Assembly (NCBI GenBank): GCA_020883125.1
Contig: JAHREW010000026.1
Location: forward strand, 22,011-86,010
Reading direction: 5' to 3'
Origin: Microcoleus sp. CAWBG506
GTDB taxonomy: Bacteria > Cyanobacteriota > Cyanobacteriia > Cyanobacteriales > Microcoleaceae
DNA length: 64,000 nucleotides
A program made the position numbers and the translations under genes. The notes under the pieces were generated by a model that was not told the origin of the DNA, did no database searches, and saw nothing but the letters and a program-made list of their open reading frames with translations. This document shows, one piece after another, positions 25,031-33,775 of this stretch (position 1 is its first letter; each line of letters starts with the position of its first letter).

Positions 25031-27331
25031 ATGCAAAACTCTGTGCCAAACAAATACTTATGGGCTTTAGGTGAAGGGATAAAAGCTTGTAAACCGGGCG
25101 ACCTAATTGCCGGTCGCTACAGGCTTAAGCGCGAGCGACTTCTGGTAGATACTCAACCCGAACAGTTACCGGAACTTCCCGAAGACATTCCCAACTTTAT
25201 AACTCCTTATCTGAGACTGTTTGCCCATCAACTGCACGTACCCCAAGTATATGGGATGGTATCGTCCAAGGCCAGCAAGCTTTCGGGGGAGATCTGGCTG
25301 CTGGAAAACGCGCCAATTCAGAAGGTCAGCGAATCCTTGATGCCGGAATTGACGGACTTGTGGAGAGGGGCCTCGGCCATGCGTCAGCTTAATTGGCTGT
25401 GGCAAATTGCCCAACTTTGGCAACCCTGTATTACTCAGGGCGTGGCGGCGACGCTGTTAACTCCCGAATTGCTACGGGTGGAAGGGCCTGTGGTGCGGTT
25501 TCTGGAGTTACAGCCCGATCGCAAACCACCTAATTTGTCGGAGTTGGGAAAGTTGTGGCAGCAGTGGCTGGATGAGGCTCACCCGGCTATCCTCAATTTT
25601 TTGGGGGAACTTTGCCGACAAATGGTCGCCCGTCAGATTCGCAACGGCGAACAACTCGTGGCTCAGTTGGATAAGGCTCTGCTAATTTGTGGCAAATGGT
25701 ACGATCGCACCGTGGAGATTGCCACCGGCACTGATGTGGGGCGATCTCGTGCCCACAACGAAGATGCTTGTCACCCCCCCAGCGGTACCGTACTGTTGGC
25801 GATGCCGGGATCGGAAGCTTGCGCCATCGTCTGCGATGGTATTGGCGGACAAGATGGCGGGGAAGTTGCTTCGGAATTGGCAATTTCTGTACTCTGCAAA
25901 AAGTTGCAGCAAGTTGTCCTCCACAAGGATATTTACGAGCCACTGACTCTGATTTCCAAGCTGGAACGAGCTGCTTGTGCTGCTAATGACGAAATAGCCA
26001 ATCGTAACGACAGCGAACACCGACAGGGCCGCCAGCGCATGGGAACTACCCTAGTGATGGGTTTAGCCCACGTCCACGAACTTTATGTCGCCCACGTAGG
26101 AGACAGTCGGGCTTATTTGATTACTCGCACTGGGTGCTATCAAGTTACTCTCGATGACGATGTGGCTTGTCGCGAGGTGCGTTTGGGCTACGCGCTGTAC
26201 CGGGACGCTTTGGAACAGGTGGCCGCAGGTGCTCTGATTCAAGCTTTGGGGATTACTTCTTCTAACAATCTCCACCCAAGCGTGCAGCGTTTGGTGGTGG
26301 ATGAGGACTGTGTTTTGCTATTGTGTTCCGATGGTTTGAGCGATAAAGACCGGGTTGAGGAATGCTGGGAAACGGAGATTTTGCCGATTCTTGACGGTAG
26401 CATTAGTGTGGCTTCGGCGCGCGATCGATTGATCGATATTGCTAATACTCGCAATGGTCATGATAACGTCACCATTGGCTTAATTCACTGTCAGGCACAT
26501 TTGAAAGACAATACTTTTACAGAATTGTCCATTGCAGTTTTAGAACCGTCGCGGGAACCCATTCCTGACACCGAAGATGTGCCCACGGATTTGAACGATC
26601 GCACCAATACGGGTGAGGGTAATTCTCAATTAAAAACAGAGTTTCTACAGCTACCACAAAAAAGCAAAAGTCTATTCTCGCTGTTGCTGAAAATAGTATT
26701 TTTATTAGGTTTGGGAGGAGTATTTGCTTATTTTTTCATTCCTCCGGTAGGTCGGGCGATCGATGCTGCCGGGGAATCAATGTTTGGGAAACGTGGTGTA
26801 ATTAATACTAAAAGCAGTCCATCACCAACGGCAACACCCCTCCCCGATCCGATTCAAGCTTTAGAACAAGGCTCCTTTGTAGAAGTTAAAAATTCTGCCG
26901 TTTCGGGAACCGAGGGCGATCGCTTGTATTTGCTAAAAAAAATCGGTGATGATCTAAAAGGAAAAGTCCCTGCCGGTAGCGTTTTGCAGGTAACAAACAA
27001 ACAGGTTGCACCGGCAGGTAATTGGCTGGAATTGAAAGTTTGCTCGATTCCTGAAGTAGTGGCATCTAATTCTCCCAAACCAAAGTCAAATAAAGATTTT
27101 TCCCGAGTTTTTAAACCAGAAACTAATCCTTCACCTGCTGTTTCTACTCCATCGCCTTCCCCCACGGTTAAACCAACTGTTGCAGTCCAAATCCCTAAGC
27201 TGCAACCGGGGGAAGTAGGATGGATTCAAGAAGAAGATGCCGTGTCTCAGGTAGTCTCTAACCCAGCCTTAAACTCCAATCAACAGGGAAAATGTCTTGA
27301 TGCTGATGCAACCAATCCCAATGGTAATTAA
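25031..27331 (+). CDS. Membrane-anchored PP2C-type Ser/Thr phosphatase
   Basis: The 766-residue protein has an N-terminal region (1-230) starting PGDLIAGRYRLKRERLL that resembles the first strands of a protein-kinase fold without catalytic motifs. A PP2C (PPM) phosphatase domain follows (about 232-487) with metal-binding motifs DVGRSRAHNEDA, CDGIGGQDGGE, MGTTLVMG, HVGDSRAYLI, LLCSDGLSDK and DNVTIGLI. A transmembrane helix lies at about 545-566 (LLKIVFLLGLGGVFAYFFI), and a Pro/Ser-rich extracytoplasmic C-terminus contains an SH3-like segment (LKKIGDDLKGKVPAGSVLQV). It should dephosphorylate phospho-Ser/Thr proteins, counteracting kinases such as the one at 55 kb. ATG at 25031, preceded by AGGAACCC. 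Confidence 0.9.
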   Translation: MQNSVPNKYLWALGEGIKACKPGDLIAGRYRLKRERLLVDTQPEQLPELPEDIPNFITPYLRLFAHQLHVPQVYGMVSSKASKLSGEIWLLENAPIQKVSESLMPELTDLWRGASAMRQLNWLWQIAQLWQPCITQGVAATLLTPELLRVEGPVVRFLELQPDRKPPNLSELGKLWQQWLDEAHPAILNFLGELCRQMVARQIRNGEQLVAQLDKALLICGKWYDRTVEIATGTDVGRSRAHNEDACHPPSGTVLLAMPGSEACAIVCDGIGGQDGGEVASELAISVLCKKLQQVVLHKDIYEPLTLISKLERAACAANDEIANRNDSEHRQGRQRMGTTLVMGLAHVHELYVAHVGDSRAYLITRTGCYQVTLDDDVACREVRLGYALYRDALEQVAAGALIQALGITSSNNLHPSVQRLVVDEDCVLLLCSDGLSDKDRVEECWETEILPILDGSISVASARDRLIDIANTRNGHDNVTIGLIHCQAHLKDNTFTELSIAVLEPSREPIPDTEDVPTDLNDRTNTGEGNSQLKTEFLQLPQKSKSLFSLLLKIVFLLGLGGVFAYFFIPPVGRAIDAAGESMFGKRGVINTKSSPSPTATPLPDPIQALEQGSFVEVKNSAVSGTEGDRLYLLKKIGDDLKGKVPAGSVLQVTNKQVAPAGNWLELKVCSIPEVVASNSPKPKSNKDFSRVFKPETNPSPAVSTPSPSPTVKPTVAVQIPKLQPGEVGWIQEEDAVSQVVSNPALNSNQQGKCLDADATNPNGN

Positions 27332-27493
27332 AGTATCAATACTAGATGCTGTCTCCGGAATTAGAGTAAGTTTTGTAAATAGGAAGATCCAGTTTGCTAA
27401 AGATAGAGTAATTTAAGGCAGACACAGACCTCAAATAAAATTTGGGGACCCTCAACCCGAAGATTCAACAGTCTCTTGATTTGATCTCAAACT

Positions 27494-28219
27494 ATGACGA
27501 AAATCACAGATTATTTCCAGGGAGTTTATGCGGTAAATCTCCCTGAGAGGACAGATAGACGCAAACTCATAGTCAAGGAATTAGAGGGTGCAGGAATGCC
27601 CCTGAAGCCCCATCAGGTTGAAATATTTCCTGCAATTCGCCCCGACGATGCAGGAGGTTTCCCCAGTATTGGGGCGAGGGGATGCTTTTCTAGTCATGTG
27701 GCTATCCTCAAGCGGGCAAAACAGGAGGGTTTGAGCAGTATTCTGATTGTTGAAGACGACTTAGAAATATCACCAGATTTCAGCACAGAGCAAGCGGCTA
27801 TCATCGAACAACTGCGTCAGCAAGACTGGGATTTCGTATACTTCGGACACGTCGCAAAGGTTGGAGAAAAGTCTCCTGTCCCCCTGATACCCTTTTCTGA
27901 GGCGATGATGACTACTCATTTTTACGGTGTAAACGGCAGGATTTTCGATCGCCTCTTGGGTTTTCTCGAACAAGTGCAACAGCGACCTCCTGGACATCCC
28001 GACGGTGGTCCGATGCACCTCGATGGAGCTTATTCTACTTTCCGGGCTCAAAATCCCGATGTTGTGACTTTGATTGCTTCTCCCAACCTGGGGTGGCAAA
28101 AGAGTTCCCGTAGTGACATCTATCCTAATCCGTGGTTTGACCGTGTACCGGGGATCAGGGAATTGGTAGCAGCAGCAAGAACAGGGAAAACATGGCTGAA
28201 GCGTCGCCTTTCTCCTTAG
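27494..28219 (+). CDS. Glycosyltransferase family 25 protein
   Basis: A 241-residue glycosyltransferase of the GT25 (LPS galactosyltransferase-like) family. Family motifs are visible in order: VYAVNLPERTDRR (about 11-23, nucleotide-sugar binding), GARGCFSSHVAILKRA (about 59-74) and ILIVEDDLEISPDF (about 81-94, acidic metal site). The later THFYGVNGRIFDRLL and DGGPMHLDGAY segments also fit. There is no signal peptide, as expected for a cytosolic enzyme acting on lipid-linked glycans. It stands alone between the PP2C gene and a terminator. Acceptor and donor are unknown. ATG at 27494. Confidence 0.88.
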   Translation: MTKITDYFQGVYAVNLPERTDRRKLIVKELEGAGMPLKPHQVEIFPAIRPDDAGGFPSIGARGCFSSHVAILKRAKQEGLSSILIVEDDLEISPDFSTEQAAIIEQLRQQDWDFVYFGHVAKVGEKSPVPLIPFSEAMMTTHFYGVNGRIFDRLLGFLEQVQQRPPGHPDGGPMHLDGAYSTFRAQNPDVVTLIASPNLGWQKSSRSDIYPNPWFDRVPGIRELVAAARTGKTWLKRRLSP

Positions 28220-28497
28220 TAGAATTCGACTTGAAAATAGTTCGATTCTCTCCAATCTTTGCACACAATAGGCATCTACAATAATTGTGGAACAGGCATC
28301 TTGCCTGTTCAAAGCTTGCTTTTATGAGAGTTTTAATAGCCCGAAAAACAATTAAGTAATATCAATTCCGGTTGTATCGGAATGATTTAACCGCGAAGGC
28401 GCGAAGTACGCGAAGTTCGAGAAGAGAGAGTTTAATACAGGACGATGAAGAGAGGATTTTATATAAGTCACACTCAAATGCTATAAAAAGCTAGCTG
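28220..28497. repeat. Intergenic dispersed repeats
   Basis: The region holds a short palindrome GAACAGGCATCTTGCCTGTTC at about 28290-28311, one of a family also seen near 29903 and in altered form near 46138. It also contains a repeat of the AACCGCGAAGGCGCGAAGTACGCG type (28389-28425) related to those at 8647 and 53714. No gene is visible. Confidence 0.55.
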
Positions 28498-28528
28498 TTA
28501 AAACCCCGACTTGTTTAGCTAAGTCGGG
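28498..28528 (-). terminator. Intrinsic terminator of the CsgG-like gene
   Basis: The arms CCCCGACT (28503-28510) and AGTCGGGG (28521-28528) make an 8-bp GC-rich stem with a 10-nt loop. On the minus strand the stem is followed by TTTTAA. It lies 12 bp beyond the stop of the minus-strand gene ending at 28540. Confidence 0.75.
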
Positions 28529-28539
28529 GTCAAAGAGGC

Positions 28540-29239
28540 CTAACCTAATTTCTTAGATACTTCTGCAAGTTTTGTCACCATTTGTGATACTGCTTTATCC
28601 ACAGCGGCGCTCAAAAGTGAATCCTCATTACTGCTGCTGGAATTGCCTCCGATACCCCTGATCGAGATACTAGAATCGCTTTGATCTGCCTCTCCTACTG
28701 CTTTGGCGGTGGCCAGAATATCTCCCGAAGCGGTACCAATTAACCGTGCGTCAATTTGAACTATGGCTTTGGTTTTGGAAGAACCACCGCCGATTCCCAT
28801 AAAACTGCCGCCGCCGGATTGTTTGTCAACATTAAACTTGGTAATAGTGCCGATGAGCACGGCATCAACTCCTAATTGTTTGCCAATTTCTGCTCCGGTG
28901 CCGGCATCCATTGTACCGCTGCGATTTTGCTGTTTGAGCGCTTGTTCTAGTTTGCTGCGATCGACTACTGTATAAGTGCCATTGTTGACCAGTTCGTTAA
29001 TTAGCAATTCGCTGATGCCTTTGGCTGCACCGACTCCCCTGTAGGAGCTATAGTAATTGTTGGTAGTGCCGTAGTCAAAGTCCATCACCACAAGGCGTTT
29101 TTTCGCAGTAGCTTGGGCTGTTTGGAGAGTTTTGGATTTGAGTAGTGGCTGGTGTGGCGATCGCACTTACACAAACGCCTGTTAGCATTAGTCCAGCGAG
29201 GGAAATACTGGTCAAGCGAGATATCTGGGTTGTGTTCAT
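28540..29239 (-). CDS. CsgG-family protein, signal peptide split off by a frameshift
   Basis: The main reading frame (28540-29166) encodes a CsgG/curli-assembly-like domain: KKRLVVMDFDYGTTNN, GISELLINELVNNGTYTVVDRSKLEQALKQQ, GKQLGVDAVLIGTITKFN, IVQIDARLIGTASGDILATAKA. It has no plausible start and no export signal. In another frame, an ATG at 29239 begins a textbook Sec signal peptide (SLAGLMLTGVCVSAIATPA). Removing one base from the TTTT at 29130-29133 (AAAA on the coding strand) would join them as TTQIQTLQTAQATAKKRL. The gene is therefore either an assembly error, a recent pseudogene or a phase-variable/slippage site. Intact, it would be a secreted envelope protein of about 230 residues. 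A terminator follows. Confidence 0.8.
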
Positions 29240-29270
29240 GAATTTTTTTCACAGTTGTTTTGTTCCGACT

Positions 29271-29657
29271 CTAGAATAGTTTAAAGAACAGGCCGATGTC
29301 AGCCTCCATAAAACCCATCAACCAATTAGCCATCGTCGCCCTCCGAGTCTGTCTCGGTCCGAATTCCCCAATTTTATAGCCTTGAAAGCCCAATTTTTCC
29401 TTCAATAACTGCTTGTTTTCTGGAAGGATCGATCGAGTCAATTTCACCGTTGCGGGTCTAGAATCGATGAAATCCGGCGGTTCAGGATACTCTTTGCGCC
29501 ACTCGTCAGCAACATTTATGCTGTTCCATTTGCCAGTCTCTGCATCACAGTGATAGCCCAGATATTGCCAAACTAACCGATTGACAGCAGCATCGTCCAT
29601 CTCTTCGTTGAGGATAGCCCAAATAGTTTCGTTATTGAGAGTTGGCAATTCAGACAT
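29271..29657 (-). CDS. DUF1823-family conserved cyanobacterial protein
   Basis: The 128-residue soluble protein starts [44 protein letters not shown], then [21 protein letters not shown] and [26 protein letters not shown]. This matches my recollection of the cyanobacterial/plastid DUF1823 family. I chose the ATG at 29657; a longer reading to 29756 would translate the intergenic heptamer repeat into PNSQFPI units and is not credible. Function unknown. It precedes the CsgG-like gene on the same strand by only 31 bp and may be co-transcribed with it. Confidence 0.85.
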
Positions 29658-29667
29658 ATCTAAAGAA

Positions 29668-29720
29668 GGAATTGGGAATTGGGAATTGGGAATTGGGAAT
29701 TGGGAATTGGGAATTGGGAA
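29668..29720. repeat. STRR: heptamer GGGAATT in about seven tandem copies
   Basis: The sequence GAATTGG is repeated in exact 7-bp period from about 29668 to 29720, immediately upstream of the DUF1823 start. Related runs occur at about 33700-33775 and 40786-40820. Short tandemly repeated heptamers of this kind are typical of filamentous cyanobacterial genomes. Confidence 0.85.
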
Positions 29721-29757
29721 ATAAGGAAGATGCAATAATATCAATGATTTTAGCAAT

Positions 29758-29994
29758 TAAAAATGCTTTAATTACCTAGTGTTTGGTAGGGTGCGTCGCT
29801 GCGAGATATTGGATAAAACTTGCAGATTATAGATGGCGACGCACCTTACTTGCATCGCAATATTGTGTGTACCACATATACATGGAATATGCTGTAATTG
29901 TCAGGAACGGGCATCTTGCCCGTTCCACAAAAATTACATAAATTTGCTTGTGGGGTGGGCTTCTAGCCCGCCCAAAATGCTACCCCACAAAAAA
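29758..29994. repeat. Cluster of three palindromes downstream of gap1
   Basis: There are three inverted repeats: GGTGCGTCGC (29790-29799) with GCGACGCACC (29836-29845); GAACGGGCATCTTGCCCGTTC at about 29903-29925; and GGGTGGGCTTCTAGCCCGCCC at about 29951-29972. The second and third have the same stem-NNTCT-stem design as the palindrome at 28290. They may terminate gap1 transcription on the minus strand. No gene is present. Confidence 0.6.
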
Positions 29995-31029
<1,035 letters not shown>

Positions 31030-31195
31030 TTAAACTCCTATTGAAAATATCTCAATGTCGATCGCGCGTTAACGAAGCCCTCGAAGAGGATCGCAACTTA
31101 TCGGTTAGAATTTACCACAGCAAATCATTTGTGCAACTTAATCTTTTTTATATCTTAAGAATTATGAATTTTTCTGCGCCCATGGAAAGGGGAAT

Positions 31196-31290
31196 TGCTG
31201 ACTGTTAACTGTTGACTGTTGACTGTTGACTGACTACTAACAACTGCCAACTGCCAACTGCCAACTGACTAATGACTAATGACTAATAAC
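31196..31290. repeat. Mixed STRR array (GTTGACT, CAACTGC, TGACTAA heptamers)
   Basis: Three heptamer families follow each other: GTTGACT/GTTAACT about four times (31200-31233), CAACTGC three to four times (31240-31266) and TGACTAA about four times (31266-31287). The array ends at the last codons of sbtB. It is non-coding and typical of filamentous cyanobacteria. Confidence 0.8.
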
Positions 31291-31601
31291 TATCCAACAC
31301 ACCTAGTAATTAGCAATTCCACCGCATCCGAAATAAAACACGACCCACCAAACTTATTCAGAACTGGTCTAATGTTTTCTGCAACTGCTGATACTTGATC
31401 CGGAGAACAAAAAGCCAGCACATAAATGTTATCCAGCGTCGTCATTGATGAATCGCGGGAAACATGATCCCTGGTGCTTTTTCCAGCAACATCACGAATC
31501 ACCGAATAACCAGGCACTCCTGCCTTATCTAAGCCATCTAAAATCTTTCCCAGCTCAACTGAATGAGCTATGATTTCTATTCTTTTAACTGAATCCATCA
31601 T
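31290..31601 (-). CDS. sbtB: SbtB-like PII signalling protein
   Basis: The 103-residue PII-like protein is encoded directly after SbtA; SbtB proteins bind adenyl nucleotides (AMP/cAMP/ATP) and inhibit or stabilise the bicarbonate transporter. The ferredoxin-like fold is visible as KRIEIIAHSVELGKILDGLDKAGVPGYSVIRDVAGKS, a T-loop-like segment, then NIYVLAFCSPDQVSAVAENIRPVLNKFGGSCFISDAVELL. The C-terminus ends TRCVG and lacks the CGPEGC-type redox loop of Synechocystis SbtB, so it belongs to the loop-less type. The start has an excellent GGAGGTGAG immediately before tandem ATGs (31601/31598), and this site overlaps the sbtA stop, indicating tight coupling. Confidence 0.88.
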   Translation of the reverse strand: MMDSVKRIEIIAHSVELGKILDGLDKAGVPGYSVIRDVAGKSTRDHVSRDSSMTTLDNIYVLAFCSPDQVSAVAENIRPVLNKFGGSCFISDAVELLITRCVG

Positions 31602-31602
31602 C

Positions 31603-32574
31603 TCACCTCCAAAATATATTGATTACATATAGATACATGGGAATACCTACAATGATGTTAAACGGAAACGTCACTGCTAAAGCCGTTGAAATGTAAAGAC
31701 TTGGGTTAGCTTCGGGAACAGTTAGCCGCATGGCTGCTGGAACTGCTATATAAGAAGCACTGGCGCACAATACCGAAAAGAGCAAAGCATCTCCTTGTGG
31801 CATTCCAATTAATTTCGCTATTAGCAAACCAATTACTGCATTTACTATAGGAATTAGGATGGCAAAACCGATCAGAAAAATTCCTGCTTCTTGCAAATCT
31901 TTAATTCTGCTGGCTGCAACCAGTCCCATGTCCAACAAGAAAAAAGTCAGAACGCCGTAAAACAAATCTTGGGTAAAAGGACTCAGCACTTGCCAACCAT
32001 GTTCTCCTGTCAGTATACCCATAATTAGGCTACCAATGAGCAGAAATACAGAGCTATTCAGGAAGGCTTCTTGCAGCACTTCTGGCCAAACTATTTCGCG
32101 TTTTCCTTCTTCGCCACCGAAGACGCTAACGAGAATTAGCCCGACTATAATTGCTGGGGATTCCATTAATGCTAGGGCTGCTACCATGTAGCCGTTAAAA
32201 TCAATTCCCAGTTCTTTGAGGAAAGAAGTGGCGGTGATAAATGTTACCGCACTGATGGAACCATAGGTAGCTGCTATCGCAGCAGCATTGTAGGAATCTA
32301 GTTTGATCTTCAGTATAAAGAAAGTATAGACTGGTACAAGTGCTGACATCAACATCGCTGCCAGAATTGTCAGTGCGACTTGCTGATTGAAGCCGCTTTT
32401 TGCCAGTTCCACGCCGCCTTTAAATCCGATCGCAAATAACAGGTACAGTGAAAACAGTTTGGGGATTGGCGCTGGAATTTCTAAATCAGATTTCAGAAAA
32501 ACTGCCAGCAGTCCCATAAAAAAAGCTAATACGGGTGGATTTAAGATATTTGACGCTACGAGACTCAAATCCAC
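31603..32574 (-). CDS. sbtA: Sodium-dependent bicarbonate transporter SbtA
   Basis: SbtA imports HCO3- with Na+ across the plasma membrane as part of the CO2-concentrating mechanism. The 323-residue protein has about ten hydrophobic helices in two halves, with family sequences NPPVLAFFMGLLA, KLFSLYLLFAIGFKGG, IAATYGSISAVTFITA, LALMESPAIIVGLILV, LLIGSLIMG, FLLDMGLVAA, LLFSVLCASASYIAVPAAMRL and ALAVTFPFNIIVGIPMY. It is shorter than the 374-residue Synechocystis protein because the central cytosolic loop (around GGEEGKREIVWPEVL) is short. The start is a GTG at 32574. The sbtB gene follows without a gap, so transporter and regulator are co-expressed. Confidence 0.93.
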   Translation of the reverse strand: MDLSLVASNILNPPVLAFFMGLLAVFLKSDLEIPAPIPKLFSLYLLFAIGFKGGVELAKSGFNQQVALTILAAMLMSALVPVYTFFILKIKLDSYNAAAIAATYGSISAVTFITATSFLKELGIDFNGYMVAALALMESPAIIVGLILVSVFGGEEGKREIVWPEVLQEAFLNSSVFLLIGSLIMGILTGEHGWQVLSPFTQDLFYGVLTFFLLDMGLVAASRIKDLQEAGIFLIGFAILIPIVNAVIGLLIAKLIGMPQGDALLFSVLCASASYIAVPAAMRLTVPEANPSLYISTALAVTFPFNIIVGIPMYLYVINIFWR

Positions 32575-32693
32575 GATCGGTTACTCCCATGTCTGATTTT
32601 TTATCTTACTTCACAAGTAATTGTGACACGAGAATGGATCGATCGCGCGATCGAACTTTTGACCGAGAACCTTAATTGCGCCAAATACGACAA

Positions 32694-32711
32694 AGGTGCG
32701 CACTGCGCACC
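32694..32711. terminator. GC-rich hairpin downstream of the peroxiredoxin gene
   Basis: The perfect inverted repeat GGTGCGC-ACT-GCGCACC lies between the stop of the minus-strand peroxiredoxin hybrid (32742) and the start region of sbtA. It is a plausible terminator or RNA-stabilising hairpin; the U-run is weak. Confidence 0.5.
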
Positions 32712-32741
32712 CTACAACTTTTACAAGCTATTTGTCCCTAA

Positions 32742-33476
32742 CTAAACAACAGCCAAATAAGATTCTAGGGCTTCGGAGCCACCAATCAATTTGCCATCGA
32801 TAAATACTTGTGGCACTGTGGTTGCCCCAGTTACTGCACGGAGCGATCGAGTTGTGATATCTTGACCCAAGACGATTTCTTCATAATCCAAGCCCTTTTC
32901 AGTCAGTATTGCCTTTGCCTTAGCGCAGAAGGGACAGCCGACTTTGGTAAACAAAGATACAACTTTGGGCTTTGCTGCTGACGAGTTGATGTAGTTAAGC
33001 ATCGTATCAGCATCAGACACCTTGAAAGGATCGCCCGGTTCTTCCGGCTCAATAAACATTTTGTCAACCAAGCCATCTTTCACTACCATAGAATAGCGCC
33101 AAGACCGCTTGCCAAAACCTATATCAGTCTTGTCAACCAGCATTCCCATGCCTTCAGAAAATTCGCCGTTACCGTCGGGAATTAAGGTAACGTTGTTCGC
33201 TTCTTGGTCTTTTGCCCATTCGTTCATCACAAACGTGTCATTGACGGAAATACAAACGATTTCATCTACGCCATTTGCTTTGAAGGTTTTGGCTAATTCG
33301 TTGTAGCCAGGGAGGTGTGTTGACGAACAAGTGGGAGTAAATGCTCCAGGTAGCGAAAATACTACTACAGTTTTGCCTGCAAACAAATCATCGGTGGTGA
33401 CATCAACCCACTCGTTATCTTTGCGGGTGCGAAAGGTGACATTGGGTACTCTTTGACCTTCTTTGTTCGGCAGCAT
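32742..33476 (-). CDS. Peroxiredoxin-glutaredoxin hybrid protein
   Basis: A 244-residue peroxidase that uses glutathione directly because it carries its own glutaredoxin. Residues 1-160 form a Prx5-type peroxiredoxin with the peroxidatic Cys50 in [16 protein letters not shown]. Residues 170-244 are a glutaredoxin with the CPFC active site (181-184), the [14 protein letters not shown] glutathione-binding block and a GSE helix. The ATG at 33476 ([12 protein letters not shown]) has AAGGAT upstream. A reading to 33647 would translate an inverted-repeat element and is rejected. Hydrogen-peroxide and organic-peroxide detoxification is inferred from the family; the cytosol is the likely site. Confidence 0.93.
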   Translation of the reverse strand: MLPNKEGQRVPNVTFRTRKDNEWVDVTTDDLFAGKTVVVFSLPGAFTPTCSSTHLPGYNELAKTFKANGVDEIVCISVNDTFVMNEWAKDQEANNVTLIPDGNGEFSEGMGMLVDKTDIGFGKRSWRYSMVVKDGLVDKMFIEPEEPGDPFKVSDADTMLNYINSSAAKPKVVSLFTKVGCPFCAKAKAILTEKGLDYEEIVLGQDITTRSLRAVTGATTVPQVFIDGKLIGGSEALESYLAVV

Positions 33477-33528
33477 GATTTTGAATCCTTCGGTATTTGG
33501 GTTAAATAGGACTGACTCCTGGGGCCGA

Positions 33529-33594
33529 GAAACCGGGTTTTTGACGAAAATACTTAGTTCCAGCCCGCTGATTGGGAAAAAACCCGGTTTCTTT
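33529..33594. repeat. Inverted-repeat element with GAAACCGGGTTTTT arms
   Basis: The left arm GAAACCGGGTTTTT (about 33529-33543) and the right arm AAAAAACCCGGTTTC (about 33578-33592) form an inverted repeat in the 5' region of the peroxiredoxin hybrid. The same arms, in inverted order, occur at 8514-8576. Located between promoter and gene, it may influence the leader RNA. Confidence 0.65.
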
Positions 33595-33666
33595 AGTCGG
33601 AGTGTATCAGTCCTGTTAAATTCACTTGCAGCTTTAATCGTACTCATAACGAGTATGAGTTGTCAA

Positions 33667-33775
33667 GGGGGAGAGGAAGAGATGGGGAGTTGCCCAATGC
33701 CCAATTCCCAATTCCCTCCTCCATTCCCCCCTAGGGGGGGTAGCCCAATTCCCAATTCCCAATTCCCTATGCCCA
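33667..33775. repeat. Low-complexity intergenic repeats (CCCAATTC heptamers, CCCCCTAGGGGGGG)
   Basis: Heptamer runs of the CCCAATT type occur at 33693-33716 and 33746-33775, separated by the palindromic CCCCCCTAGGGGGGGTAGCCC motif at about 33726-33748. Close relatives of the latter are at 20108 and 48687. The repeats reach into the stop region of the sulfotransferase gene. Confidence 0.7.

Noticed and set aside
29658-29756. N-terminal extension of the DUF1823 gene
   Set aside because: It consists of translated GGGAATT heptamers (PNSQFPI units); the internal ATG gives the conserved start.
33477-33647. N-terminal extension of the peroxiredoxin hybrid
   Set aside because: The extra 57 residues are a translation of the AAACCCGG inverted repeat; the start at 33476 has a ribosome site and the family N-terminus.
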